This document shows positions 1 through 10,774 of a stretch of 64,000 nt of DNA, one piece after another. The stretch covers positions 62,001-126,000 of the forward strand of contig CALNHX010001915.1 in NCBI GenBank assembly GCA_940337035.1, read 5' to 3'. The stretch's first letter is position 1. Every line of letters begins with the position of its first letter. A program made the position numbers and the translations under genes. Source of the stretch: Agriotes lineatus. Its lineage: Eukaryota > Arthropoda > Insecta > Coleoptera > Elateridae. Under the pieces are notes generated by a model, which did no database searches, had not been told where the DNA came from, and saw nothing but the letters and a program-made list of their open reading frames with translations.

Positions 1-820
1 ACCTAATACAGATATATAACTTAGACAATGGGCTGTGTGGTACATAGTATACACAGTATACATCATGTTGGCGTAATGCCGATTTTTGTATTGCATTTCT
101 ATAGCAATCTGTAAATAAGTACTACCATTCAGTTGTTTGTGAAAACAATATTATCAATAAAATAAGCAGTAAAGAGAGTGAACTGAGTAATTTAGAAAAC
201 GAGGAAGATGGTATAGAAAAGGCTTGAAATGTGGGACGTTCGGCTCTAATTCCAGAGTACGCTTAGAAAATACTTAAACCATTTAAAAATGGGTGCACCA
301 AGAACAGTATCGGTAAAAATTTTTTGCTGGCGTACGTTGTGACAAGAAATGAGAATTTAGAAGCTCTATGAAGCTTGTGGGCTGAACTCGATGATAAAAT
401 CTACAATTTTTCTTTACGACTGTATTGATATATCAAAGTCTTTTCGTTAATTGCCTTCTTGAAGACAAAGAATGTGGGATTTCGGCCAAAAAAGGCTTGT
501 GTGTTTACCAGAGGAGAGCTTACTAAGTTTTTATTCAAAGCACCCGACGAAGAATTTCCTATACATAGATACATAGATATATATTATTAATCTTTTTTAG
601 ATTGTAATGATTTTAGGAATAGCTGGGGCATGTAGAAAAGTGAGTTACATAATCTGAGAAATGAAGACTGAGGAAAGTGACGGATTAATCATTCTAAAAG
701 TTCCTCGAACGAAACATATATTCAGCGATCACTCGTGTCATGTGAAAAAGTTCATTACTTGGATACATGTCACAAATATATAAACCTTCGTCCAAGTAAT
801 GCAAAATCATCTCATTTTTT
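1..820. other. AT-rich stretch, nothing recognised
   Basis: No open frame with family resemblance, no terminal repeats and no RNA gene were seen. Short in-frame runs are interrupted by many stops on both strands. Confidence 0.5.
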
Positions 821-1045
821 CTTAAATTATCTTAATGAGAAGTATACCAATTAAGTAATCGGTAAAAGTGCTATTGGAATTTGGCCTCAAGTACAGCTGA
901 AAACTACATTGAAGATTCTGTGGAAGACAGGATTTAATGTATGTACTCGAATTATTCTTGTTAACATATAATTTCGGCTTAGACCGAGTAGTGTTTGTAG
1001 ATAAACAGCCAGCATTCTCTGGCTTAATGTGCCTTGCACCTTCTG

Positions 1046-1230
1046 AACTTGAGCAAGAATCCATGCGATGGCCATGCTGCTTGGTGGCGCGTGTTGCTTG
1101 AGTACTCTGATAACGATAACGTTGTACCCATGTTGACTAATGTTTCGCAAGACTTTATAGCTTGCATCATCAGAGTGAAAGTTGCACCTAGAAGTGGAGC
1201 TATTTATAGTCCTCTGTGCCAGCCGCTTGG
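1046..1230 (-). repeat. left arm of promoter-bearing inverted repeat
   Basis: The reverse complement of this block aligns with 1425-1640: both share GCGGCTGGCACAGAG, CTATAAATAG, GATGCAAGCT, GTCTTGC, TTAGTCAA and CATGGG, and both end in a CATCGC(A/G)TGGAT stretch followed by CTTGCTCA. The copies are diverged, with indels. About 195 bp of unrelated sequence separates the arms. The content (TATA motif, then a start-codon-like ATGGG) suggests a retroelement promoter or LTR fragment, but no LTR ends were found. Confidence 0.6.
1200..1209 (-). promoter_or_regulatory. TATA-box-like motif, left arm
   Basis: The minus strand reads CTATAAATAG just downstream of GGCTGGCACAGAGGA. The same motif sits at the same place in the inverted partner, which makes a functional promoter origin more plausible than chance. 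Transcription is inference. Confidence 0.35.
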
Positions 1231-1424
1231 AGCGCCACTTTACATCGTATATCACACGTTATACTAAGCTTAAAATCATTTGCCATGTTTATATTAGTTG
1301 GATGTTTTTCTATTTCTATGGCTTCAACTATCACTGGCAGTGTAGTGTTCTGGCTAAGAACTCTGGCGTACTCACAACAAATTACGCTGCACTTGAACTA
1401 CCAATCAGCGTTACGTTACTTCGA

Positions 1425-1640
1425 GCGGCTGGCACAGAGAACTATAAATAGTACCACACCACTTCAGTTCTTCATTCAGTCTGTTGATGCAAGCTGTAAT
1501 GTCTTGCAAAACGTTAGTCAATATGGGTGCACAAACAGCAACAAAACCAAATCTGTCTAAGTATCCTCGTTATCAAACTACTCAAACTCAAACACGAGCC
1601 ACTAAAGAGCATGACCATCGCGTGGATCCTTGCTCAAGTT
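1425..1640 (+). repeat. right arm of promoter-bearing inverted repeat
   Basis: Inverted partner of 1046-1230. It is followed within about 50 bp by decayed RTE endonuclease sequence on the same strand, so it could be the 5' leader of that RTE copy or a separate promoter fragment beside it. The intact RTE at 25711 does not begin with this sequence, which argues for a separate element. Confidence 0.6.
1442..1451 (+). promoter_or_regulatory. TATA-box-like motif, right arm
   Basis: CTATAAATAG, followed about 30 bp downstream by TTCAGTCTG, which resembles an arthropod initiator (TCAGT). Spacing and sequence fit a TATA plus Inr promoter; no transcription evidence is available here. Confidence 0.35.
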
Positions 1641-1689
1641 TACAAGGCGCAAACATTTACAGACGACGAACACAGCACAACAACGGAAA

Positions 1690-2240
1690 AACAGAATTTA
1701 GAGAACGGAAACAATGCGACTAGGATGCTGGAAGATAAACTTATGATCTAAGGACGGATAAATAACTATTGAATAAAATAACCACAGCACTGACATCTGC
1801 ATTTTAGCAGAACCGCAAGATCAAATGCAAAAAAAGAAATAAACGGCTTACACACGGAATGGGTATATTGCTACACAAGGAATACTAACAACATATCGAA
1901 TACACACGATATTTAATGAAAGACTAATGCACATGACACTGAGCTTTAATATTGGGCGATTGCAAGTCGTGAACGTATAACACCTACAAGAAACACTGAG
2001 CCAAATAGATAACAACGAAGAAATACTTATTATGGGCGACATAAACTCTAGAATGGGCAATAGCAACTCTGAACAACAACGAAGAAATGCTATTCGCACT
2101 ATGTGCACAAAATAAATTGCGGATAATAACACTTTGTCTGTGGTATAAATGGCAACATAAGATGACTTGGTACAATTCTCGTGGACAGAAATCCGTAATA
2201 GATTATAATTTTGCAGATATAGGATTAGACCACAGTTTCG
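1690..2240 (+). pseudogene. decayed RTE-type LINE, endonuclease part
   Basis: Broken plus-strand frames match the endonuclease of the intact RTE at 25895. Visible pieces are EILIMGDINSRMGNSN (GDLNARIGNG in the intact copy), LFALCAQNKLRI (LIALCAQNQMRM), TWYNSRGQKSVIDY (TWSNSRGQNSVIDY) and GLDHSFV (GTDHTLL). The catalytic D/N, SVIDY and DH motifs remain, but stops and frameshifts separate them. The similarity stops near the residue-275 equivalent and resumes at about 4040 at the residue-305 equivalent, so the two pieces are probably one copy opened by a later insertion. Confidence 0.8.
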
Positions 2241-2244
2241 TTTG

Positions 2245-4039
2245 TAAGGACAATTTATACATTTGTCACTTTTCCGTTTTTTCTCCCATTTTTAGTTCTT
2301 TTCCCGGTTCATTTACGTTCAAATTAAAAGTTCAACAACATTTAAAAACTCAATTCCGTTAGTTTCGAATATTAGCGTCTGTCAGCTTATTTAGGTTCGT
2401 CGATTTTTACGTCTACGTTTAGCTTTGTTCTCCGCATGCCATGACGCAATATGTCTCATCCCATTCTAGCATTGTCTGCAATTTTATCGTCCATACAAGC
2501 CAGGACCTCCTCCGTAGTTCCAGGCAAACCTCTGATTTAGGATTTCATCATAATGGGACTTTCCGTGCGGTCCACATGAGTTGAACGAAGTACGAAGTTA
2601 AGTAACGCCTGCGCTTAGTCATTTGGCTTTAGGATTTTAGCCCGGAGCAATGATTCAGCGGCCGGCACTCGGACTGTCCACAGGTGTTGGTTGTTGTTTC
2701 CCGGCAGGGCATTTGCCTAGTCGCGTAGTCGAAATTGTGGAAAATGTTTAAACCATATAGGTGCCGTTGGTCAGGCCCTGTGTTAAGTGACGTGTTGATA
2801 CATTTTCAGCAAAGGATCTTTTTTTATCGTGAAGTAGGTACTTCCAATTACGCTTGTAGCGGATTTAAAATGCAAACCTCGTCTGTGAGCTAAACTATCA
2901 TTGTAATGGAGTGACGAGTTTCGTACCGTAACCCTGCCTGTCGTACCTGCTTCATTATTACCCTTCCTGGGTATTATAATGCCGTTCAGACCTGCTTGGC
3001 TTTCGCCCCTTTGCAGTTTCGTGTCGTTCCGTTGGAGGCAATAGCTTAGAAGCCACCAGTAGTTGGTTGGACAACGTCACCAGAGCAGCTGAATTCTTTC
3101 AAAGGTATTGTGTTTATAAGAATTGTAACCAACGTAAACATACCCTGAAGTGATGTTCGAAGTGTCGCAGTGTCGCAGCGTTTAAATGTTAAGATGTTGA
3201 ACAGAAATTTCCACCTTGAAGTTAATTTTGAGTATTTGTTGTCGATTTTGTGTGTTGTAAAGTAGTTTCTTTGTGTAAATTTTAAGTTGTCACCATTTTT
3301 AAGGTAGTTATATCGTTTGTCGACAATTTTACCGCCTGTGCTTAGTTTAAACGTTGCGCCATTAACCTCACTAACCCTTATCGAGTATTTTTAACTGTAG
3401 TAAGTAATTCTTTTCATGTTTATTGTTACCTATATATTTTGCTACATTAATATAGTTCATTTTTAATTATTTGTGTTCTCCATTACTGGATCGATGATGT
3501 TTGCATCTGTATTTTGTGTATTTTTTCGATGTACAAGGATTCAGACAGCTGTAAGCTACTGTAAGTCAAGGTAAGTTTGACTCAGCTCTTGGTGTTTGCC
3601 GTTCAAGCACTGTCAAGTTAGGAATGGAAAGGTGGGCCATTTCTTCCACTTTCTGAGTGAGCTCACCTGTGTTGTTTTCCCCGATTTAGTAAGTAAAGTG
3701 GTGCCGCTTAACAATTAACATCTGGATTTTGTTTACCGGATCGTAGCCCTAAGCTAAAGTCGTAAAGAGTCCCCCTTCTCTACCGAGTAACCTGGCAATA
3801 TTTGTTACAGAGCATCGTAACGGGGTTGGGGTAATCGATCCGAGAACTTACCGATTGTATAATGTAACAAACTGACGCTTTGTCGTAAAGAGCATTTCGT
3901 GTTTTAACAATTTGGCGTCCGCGTCGTAAACTAGTTTATATGCTGCAACAGGTTCTATGTAACACCGTTTCGACATAGTCTTACATAAACGAAAAATATA
4001 TATATATACTGTAAAATATAACACACAGTCCTTCGGCAC
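2245..4039. other. about 1.8 kb between two halves of one RTE copy
   Basis: No coding similarity was recognised. It lies between sequence matching RTE residues about 275 and 305 and could be an insertion. I could not define inverted termini or a target duplication, so its nature is open. Confidence 0.4.
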
Positions 4040-5215
4040 CTACAGGACAAAACATTTACATAAACAAATATTCATGCAGAAAATCACCTCAAACAAAATA
4101 GGTAAATACGACAGCATAGATACAGCTTGGAAAAGACTGCGTCATAACATATTTAATAGTGCGATGGAGTCCATTAGAAGCAGGTGAATTAACATTAACG
4201 GTAACCGGAACAGGAAGCCATGGTTTACTGAAAAGATAAAGAACCCGACGGCAGAAAAACTAAAAGCCTATATCAACTATAGAATCAATAAAACACCGAA
4301 AGAACACGAAATATACAAAACTGTACGGAATAGAGTGAACCACAATTAAACGAGAGTTTTACCTTGGATATTGAACAGCATCATTATGGAGGACAAAAGA
4401 TTAAGTGCAGACAACCACAATTACAAACGAACAGTGGATAGAATATTTTGAGGAACTTTAATTATTGTGCGCCACTGAAAAGAGAAGCTTTGACATAGAT
4501 CGAGACGATGATAGTCAGACGAATATCGGCAATGAAGTCATAATCCTTTTTCATATAGATATTAGAACAGCAATAATTAAGCTAAAAAATAGGAAGTCCT
4601 CAGGCATCGATCATATAAGTAGTAAAATGCTAAAATTTGGAAGAGACACTTTGAAAGAAGAACCTGAGAAATAGAAAACGAATATCTCTATCTCCATACT
4701 TAACAAAGGATAAAAGAAGGAACCTTCCAATTATAGTGGAATATCTCTCCTATGCAGCATAGCAAAACTATTAACAAAAATAATCTCCTGCAAGCCAATG
4801 AAAATACAGAAATCGCATATGAACAGCAATCATTTCGAAAGATCGACAGTTGCCGCTGTGTTTATATTACGACAACTTATCGAAAAATATTTTGAGTATA
4901 ACATACCTTTATACCTAGGTTTTTTTTTAAATTTTACACGAGCGTTTGACAGAGTGGACCTTAGCGACATTATGGAATTGCTAAGAAAACAAAAAGTAGA
5001 TTATAGACTAATAAGAGTCATAACGCAATTAAATATCGACAACAATAGGAATCAAACAGGGCGATGCCCTAAGCCCCACTTTGTTTAATATACTACTAAC
5101 GAACCAGATTGTAGATATCGTTGTAAATACAAACCTGGGATATAATTGCAAAATAATATAATACAGATATTGTGCCGATGATGTAGTTTTAACAGCCGTG
5201 CATGCCTAGGATCTC
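4040..5215 (+). pseudogene. decayed RTE-type LINE, linker and RT part
   Basis: Several frames match the intact RTE from residue about 305 to about 745. Pieces include INGNRNRKPWFTEKIK (INGKQKNTPWFTDDVK), YINYRINKTPKEHEIYK (YITYRTNKTPEEYERYK), AIIKLKNRKSSGIDHIS, VFILRQLIEKYFEYN, FTRAFDRVDLSDIMELL (the DLTQAFDR box) and YCADDVVLTA (the YADD box). Several in-frame stops and indels are present, the EQQGFRQNRST box is degraded to QSFRKIDS-like sequence, and the 3' part after the YADD box is missing. It is an old, dead copy. The homology ends abruptly near 5215. Confidence 0.85.
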
Positions 5216-8049
5216 GCCCCAGAAGTGATGATGAATGCGTCCAATGCCTGGTGGTTACCAATAAATGGTTTCCTAGGCTCCTTAGCCTTTTGACGCCCGT
5301 GGTTCAACGCTTCGGCGCCGGGTCTAGCCTTTTTCTTTCCTTACAGGAGACGTTTCCTGTTTCTAGATTTTCAAGGCGGAGTTCGAATAGAAAACGAAAC
5401 GAAAGCAAGCAAATAAGTAGTAGTATGAGAAGCAATTTATCACGTTCTAGAAAATCGGCGAGTTGCTGGATATAAAGTATACTCGAGCTGCACATGTTTT
5501 TATGAAAAGTGCCGGACCGTCGGTTAATCAACGTTGAGGAAGAAATAACACTCGGTGGTTTCGGTGGATTAAAATTCTCAATCACGCTGTTTAGATTTCG
5601 TTATTGATAATTTCCGTGGCCGTCTAACTGCTAAGTATTTGCAATTGGTCGTTATCTTAGTTTCTGGTTCCCATATCTTATAAAAAATTTCATCAGAACA
5701 TCGACAGAATTTACAGTGAGTTCCTCTAACCGTCTCCCACAGCTGCAGGTGCATTGTTGTGATGTTGCTATTTTGACTTTTATTTATGTTCATTTACTGC
5801 ACCTAATGAGTAGCGTTTACAGAATTGTACATTCGGCACGTTTGTATCTCTCCCTGTGTAGTTAAAGTTTTCCAATCCTAATACTTAAGATTATTGTGGT
5901 TATCCCCAGCAAAAAGGAAAGTCAGTAAATCTTGTCAACAGTACAGATTGGACTGTGTTCGGCCATATAGGTTTTATCAGTAATAGCTTGTGATTCCATA
6001 GCGTCACCATTAGAACTATTCCCAGCACAAAATTGTCTTCTGTGTTTAAACCAATTGGTATGACGACATGCAGATGCTTTTATGAGTAGACTAAGAGTAA
6101 GCTACCCGATTCCAACGACATCATGCACGCCCAGGTCGTTTTCTTCTAGGTTCGAGAACGTCGTTCTTACCTTAAGCAACATTTAATAACCTAGTGGCGC
6201 CCGCAAACCTATTGACTTTCTATCTTCTTCCCAACGTGAACTAGATATAATGCTTTATGCCCCTCAGGATGGGTTCACCCCGTGTAACATTTCAGCTAGC
6301 TCTACCGTCGTTAGTTACCAGGTTGTAATTGCTGTTTTTATTTTTTTAAATTAAATTTCATCTTAATTTCTACAGCGATCGTGGTTTTTGGGTGGGGTTG
6401 CTTTATGCACTTTAAGGAATGTTTAGAAACCAAAGCATGATCTTGAACTTTTATCATTAATTGTGCGTGTATTTTGTAACTACCGGCTGCAAATATAAGT
6501 GCTCCACAAGCATTGACCTGGTGAATAAACTTCAATTACGCCGAATTGCTGATATAAACATTACAGTTCGTTATGAAATGTAACACGCAAGTAGATATGC
6601 AAATTGAACTGGGACAATGTACTCAACCTTTGTAATTTACGTCATATTTTTATGTATGTATATAGGAACTTTCTAGTCAATAAACTAATGCAGTTAGAAA
6701 TCTCTTTCTGTATTCACGAATCTCTGCCGAACGATTTCAAGTCTTATTAAATTCCTTGTGTGAAACTGCATAAGGCGTTTTAGCATTTCCATCCTTAACC
6801 AGCGGAACCAAGTCTTGGGTACATTTCTTGTGTGAGACTAAACAAGACCGTTGGTTTGCATTTACATTCCTGTACCCCTAAGACTTAACCTGGAATTGTC
6901 CAAATTAAAAAATATACAGTCCACGACGAGCTCCATCCTGAGCAAGCAAAGTTTAAATTCTATTATCAAACGTTGTTGGTCAGAACCGCATTCAGTGGCC
7001 GGGTAGGTTTTGCATTTGAGAATAGACGATGCCTAACACGATTTTATCATGATGATGTCAATTAGGTTTTTATATCTAACTGCTGGCGATTTCCACGTAT
7101 AAACGTGTCTTATATAATGTTGAAATGGGGTGTTGATTATGATTATGTAGCTTTGCTGCCATTAAAACTGCCGCAAACATTACCATATATCAGTTTAGTA
7201 GCTACTTGAATTTATATTAAAGATGTATGGTGAAATATATTATACACGAATAAATAAATTAATACAGGTGCTTTTACAGTACCTTTTTTCTGTCATTTTA
7301 AATTTTGCATTGTTCAACCGGGAACTCCACGTCTGCGTTCTGTATTTTAAGCAAAAAACGGCCCGCTCCCCTTCAGGGCTCCCCCGGGTGCACACAAACC
7401 TCGCGCCCGCTTTGATAGCAGAGTTAGTATTCGTGGCCTATTTCACAATAACAATAAATTATGCACGAAAGCTCTCCTCGGCTAATGTAATTTATTATTC
7501 GAAAAGAGCAACGTATCCAGCACCTGGTGTCCGATGAATACAGAAGGAGAATCGCTCCGTGTAAGCCAACCAGGCCATCTAAAAACTTGTCGTGTAGTAG
7601 TGTAATCAGCGATCGATTTAATTAGTGCATGCGAGCGCGTACAGCTATTTGCGCCCGCGTCGCTTTCTGAACACGACTTCTTGTTTTTCAGCTTTTCCCG
7701 CAAACGCATGCATCCTCATCTACAAATTGCATTTTTGATGGGTTTTGGGAGACTCGGGAGTTAAGGCGGCTTCTTGTTAGGTTGTGCTCTAATTGAGTTT
7801 CCTCGTTTGTCCCGTGTTTTCACAAAGCTGACATGTTAAGCAATAGAGAAACTTCTTCAAGTACTACTAGGTACAAGCAAAGAAAATCTTACACAATTTA
7901 TTTGAAAATGAGGACGGTAACAAATTGAAATAAACAGTTAAGGAATTCTATTAACGAGATAAGAGTTTAAACGAAAGAAGCGAGCTGATTTCTGGATGTC
8001 TCATTGGCACAATAACAAAATTGTAATCCGATCAAGAATGAAGTACTTG
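5216..8049. other. unassigned sequence
   Basis: No recognisable gene. Local features are a GC-richer patch around 7360-7420 and scattered short frames with no family resemblance. Confidence 0.5.
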
Positions 8050-8234
8050 TCTTAGACCACCCATGCACAGACCGCGGCCCGCGGGCCGCTTGCGGCCCGC
8101 CGACACTTTATGGGCGGCCACCCGACACTTTATGGGCGGCCCCCGTCTTCGACATTATTTAAAAAATAATTTTTCAATTAAGTGCATTAGGTCAGTAAAA
8201 AACTCCTCGCGGAGCTAACACATACCGCCTGCCT

Positions 8235-8449
8235 TGCCGTTGCGACGCCTCCTGAATTTAATTGATGAAATTGACATATTTATGAATGAAAAAAATAAGA
8301 ATATTCCAGAATTACGAAATGCTGATTAGTTAAGTGATTTGTCATTCATTGTTGATATTATGAATCATTTAACTATGTTAAATAGAAGGCTTCAAGTAAA
8401 AATCAACAGGTTTCCCAATTACATAGCTGCAAATTAAAGTTGTTTCAAC
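8235..8449 (+). pseudogene. hAT transposase, middle fragment
   Basis: The frame reads RRLLNLIDEIDIFMNE, then IPELRNAD, a TAG stop where the family has Trp, then LSDLSFIVDIMNHLTMLNRRLQ. This is the conserved segment before the C-terminal half in hAT transposases of the GTF2IRD2/ZBED/EPM2AIP1-like group. A second frame (KLKLFQQQLE) carries on up to the target site of the Penelope insertion. The N-terminal BED and catalytic start are absent. Confidence 0.75.
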
Positions 8450-8461
8450 AACAGTTAGAAA

Positions 8462-8792
8462 TTCATATTCTTATATGGGTATTTCGCCACTCTGCAAATT
8501 AAAATATTAAATAACGAAAATATTAACAACGAACGTTTCGAGGGACAATCTGCCCTCGTTATCAACGAATAACAATTAAAACTAACAAGAACTTATCTTT
8601 TTTTCACTGGAGGGAAAAAACGACCAACCTCCAATGAATTTTCTGACATTGACGTTTGTTGATATCTGTACCTACTTCATCTCATCTTTATAAGAATCGA
8701 TAGCCAACTATTGTCTAAAAATATTGAGAAAGACGACACGCATTTTTCTTCGTTAAGTAAAATGTATGCCGTTTCCTTAATTTTTCGCCTAG
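8462..8792 (-). repeat. inverted copy of the Penelope 3' end
   Basis: Reverse complement of 8976-9304 with only scattered differences. It includes an antisense copy of the last part of the GIY-YIG reading frame and the GAGGG...CCCTCGAAACG motif. Confidence 0.9.
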
Positions 8793-9096
8793 AATGCGGG
8801 AAATATTATATCGGTGAAACATCCAGGCCTTTAGCAGTCAGAGTTAAAGAACATAAAAAATATGTTGAAAACGTATCAATTCACTAAGTCTAAGCTGGCA
8901 AAACATGCTTGGGGATGAAAACCATAAAATACAATGGGACAACACAAAGATCTTGTCTAAAGAATCGTATGTCAACTAGGCGAAAAATTAAGGAAACGGC
9001 ATACATTTTACTTAACGAAGAAAAATGCGTGTCGTCTTTCTCAATATTTTTAGACAATAGTTGGCTATCGATTCTTAAAGATGAGATCAAGTAGGT
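8791..9096 (+). pseudogene. Penelope GIY-YIG endonuclease, broken
   Basis: The first frame reads ECGKYYIGETSRPLAVRVKEH then KKYVENVSIH and stops. A second frame continues SKLAKHAW, and a third carries RRKIKETAYILL, SFSIFLDNSWLSIL to a stop at 9094. The order YIGET, R-x-EHKK, LAKHAW and RKIKEA(F/Y)I is that of the C-terminal GIY-YIG nuclease of Penelope-like reverse transcriptases, which nicks the target DNA. At least two frameshifts and stops inactivate it. The upstream RT domain is absent, cut off at the inverted-repeat junction. Confidence 0.8.
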
Positions 9097-9351
9097 ACAG
9101 ATATCAACAAACGTCAATGTCAGAAAATTCATTGGAGGTTGGTCGTTTTTCCTTCCAGTGAAAAAAAGATAAGTTCTTGTTAGTTTTAATTGTTATTCGT
9201 TGATAACGAGGGCAGATTGTCCCTCGAAACGTTCGTTGTTAATATTTTCGTTATTTAATATTTTAATTTGCAGAGTGGGCGAAATACCCATATAAGAATA
9301 TGAATTATGAATTCACGCCACAAAGAAGTTTCAGAGATTAACAGTTAGAAA

Positions 9352-9825
9352 CACGTTCATTTTATCACATACAAAACAATGTCGGAAATATTGAAAATAG
9401 CATTCAAACCAATATATGTGACCAAAATTGTTGACTTGATAACATCATTTGAGGAACGATACGCTGAATTTAAAAATGTCAAACCGCTCCTTGATCTTTT
9501 TAGCAATCCTTTTTCGGTTTTGCCCGAAAATGCACCAGAATCCGCTCAACTTGAATTAATTAATATTCAAAACGACGTCACTTTTCGAAACAAATTTAAT
9601 GAAGGGCTTTTATCGTTGCCTCTCAGTGCAGATATGTTTCCCACATTGATTGATAACTCACTCAAATGTACTAATTTATTCGGGTCAACGTATATATGCG
9701 AGCAAACATTTTCAATAATGAATACTAATAAATGTAAGAACTGAAATCGTCTCAACAGCGAAAATCTGGAAGCCATTTTGCGCTTAGCCACGATTAAAGT
9801 GACCCCCAACATACCAAAAATAAGT
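9352..9825 (+). pseudogene. hAT transposase, C-terminal dimerisation part
   Basis: The 121-codon frame 9379-9744 carries FEERYAEFKNVKPLLDLFSN, PFSVLPENAPESAQLELINI, FPTLIDNSLKCTNLFGSTYI and CEQTFSIMN, the hallmark C-terminal region of GTF2IRD2/ZBED-like hAT transposases (usual pattern ALFGSTYLCEQTFS.M). After a stop at 9742 the same frame continues NRLNSENLEAILRLATIKVT. The ATG at 9379 is internal to the ancestral protein and not a real start. It belongs with 8235-8449; the Penelope element lies between them. Confidence 0.85.
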
Positions 9826-9839
9826 GTCTTCTACACAAT

Positions 9840-9888
9840 GTCATGTATCTAACTAAGAATAAAATGTATTCTTAGTTAGATACATGAC
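9840..9888. repeat. perfect 22-bp stem hairpin
   Basis: Arms 9840-9861 and 9867-9888 are exact reverse complements around a 5-nt loop AAATG. It lies between the transposase frame and the right end of the hAT, where subterminal hairpins can occur; its function is unknown. Confidence 0.9.
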
Positions 9889-10146
9889 TGTAATATACAT
9901 GACAATGATACATGTTTTGTAATCTAAAATTTTCAATTTTTTATGAGTATTGTATTGGCAACTGATACATTTTGTAGTATTTTTATGACAAGTGATACAA
10001 ATGAGGTTGAGTGGATTCAAATTTTAAAAGAAGCCGAAAATAAGTAATTATTCGTAGACCAAAACTTTGTTTCATTGGCTCTCCGTTAGTTGACAGAAGG
10101 TCATGCGACCCTCAAGTAGAAAAGTCTGTGCTTCCATGTCTTAGAC

Positions 10147-10772
10147 AATACCAAAGACCATACGTACAAAAAAATAAACTTAGCGACAGTAGAAATTACA
10201 ACTCTCAGAAAAGTTGCTGGAAGGACTTCAAAATATTAGATGCCACACACATTTATGAACGACATCGATGTTTTCGGAGTGGCCACGTCACTCATTTACT
10301 GTCGGGTAACGTACACTACGGGGCTTTGCCATTCATATATGAACGGCGCGACGCGACGGTCCCGTCTATTTTAAAAGGAAAATTTAAAGTGTGGCCCCAG
10401 TTAATATATTTGTACATTTCGTTTGAGCAAACAGTGAAAATTAAAAATTTTAGAGAAAGAAAAAAATTAAACACAACAGTTTTTAACTGAAAACACTTTT
10501 TTTCTTAGAACTTAAAGTCAGTCAAAATCCAAGTAGCTTATTACCAAAATTTATTTATGAACTGAGTTGTAACATTCGAAACATATTTGTGGTTAATGAG
10601 AACGCTTATACCAGTACGTGTACATAATTTTTTCTCTACTTCTAGCAGTCTTACTATCCTTTTCTTTTGTAAACTTAGCATAATTGGTAGTGCATCTTCT
10701 TCGTCGTTTTTAACATTATCATATCATCGTCAAAAATAAAAATGATTAAAATTTACATGGGGGTCCGCGTTA
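10147..10772. other. unassigned sequence
   Basis: A 120-codon open frame (10128-10490) starts inside the hAT end and resembles no family I know. Nothing else was recognised. Confidence 0.4.
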
Positions 10773-10774
10773 TA

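Larger units (their letters stand above)
8462..9339 (+). mobile_element. Penelope-like element inserted in the hAT
   Basis: Twelve-bp target duplications AACAGTTAGAAA lie at 8450-8461 and 9340-9351. The body is a 5'-truncated Penelope-like element: a GIY-YIG endonuclease end, then about 330 bp of terminal repeat. That repeat is also present inverted at the left (8462-8792 against 8976-9304, near-identical over about 330 bp), leaving a 183-bp spacer. A 35-bp tail (9305-9339) lies outside the right arm. Inverted partial terminal repeats, short extensions and strong 5' truncation are known Penelope habits. The reverse transcriptase is missing, so the copy is not autonomous. Confidence 0.85.
8058..10138 (+). 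mobile_element. hAT DNA transposon, disrupted
   Basis: Exact 8-bp target duplications TCTTAGAC flank it (8050-8057 and 10139-10146), the size expected for hAT. The ends are imperfect 15-bp inverted repeats: CACCCATGCACAGAC at the left and, as reverse complement, CATGGAAGCACAGAC at the right. The subterminal GCGGCCCGCGGGCCGC block is like the ends of hAT elements related to the GTF2IRD2/ZBED transposase group. The transposase remnant inside is split by a Penelope-like insertion at 8462-9339 and carries further stops. Without that insertion the element would be about 1.2 kb, so it was already internally deleted. Confidence 0.85.

Noticed and set aside
822..1255. Minus-strand frames of 80 and 122 codons near the inverted repeat
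   Set aside because: They lie within or beside promoter-like repeat sequence, have no domain signature and overlap in different frames.
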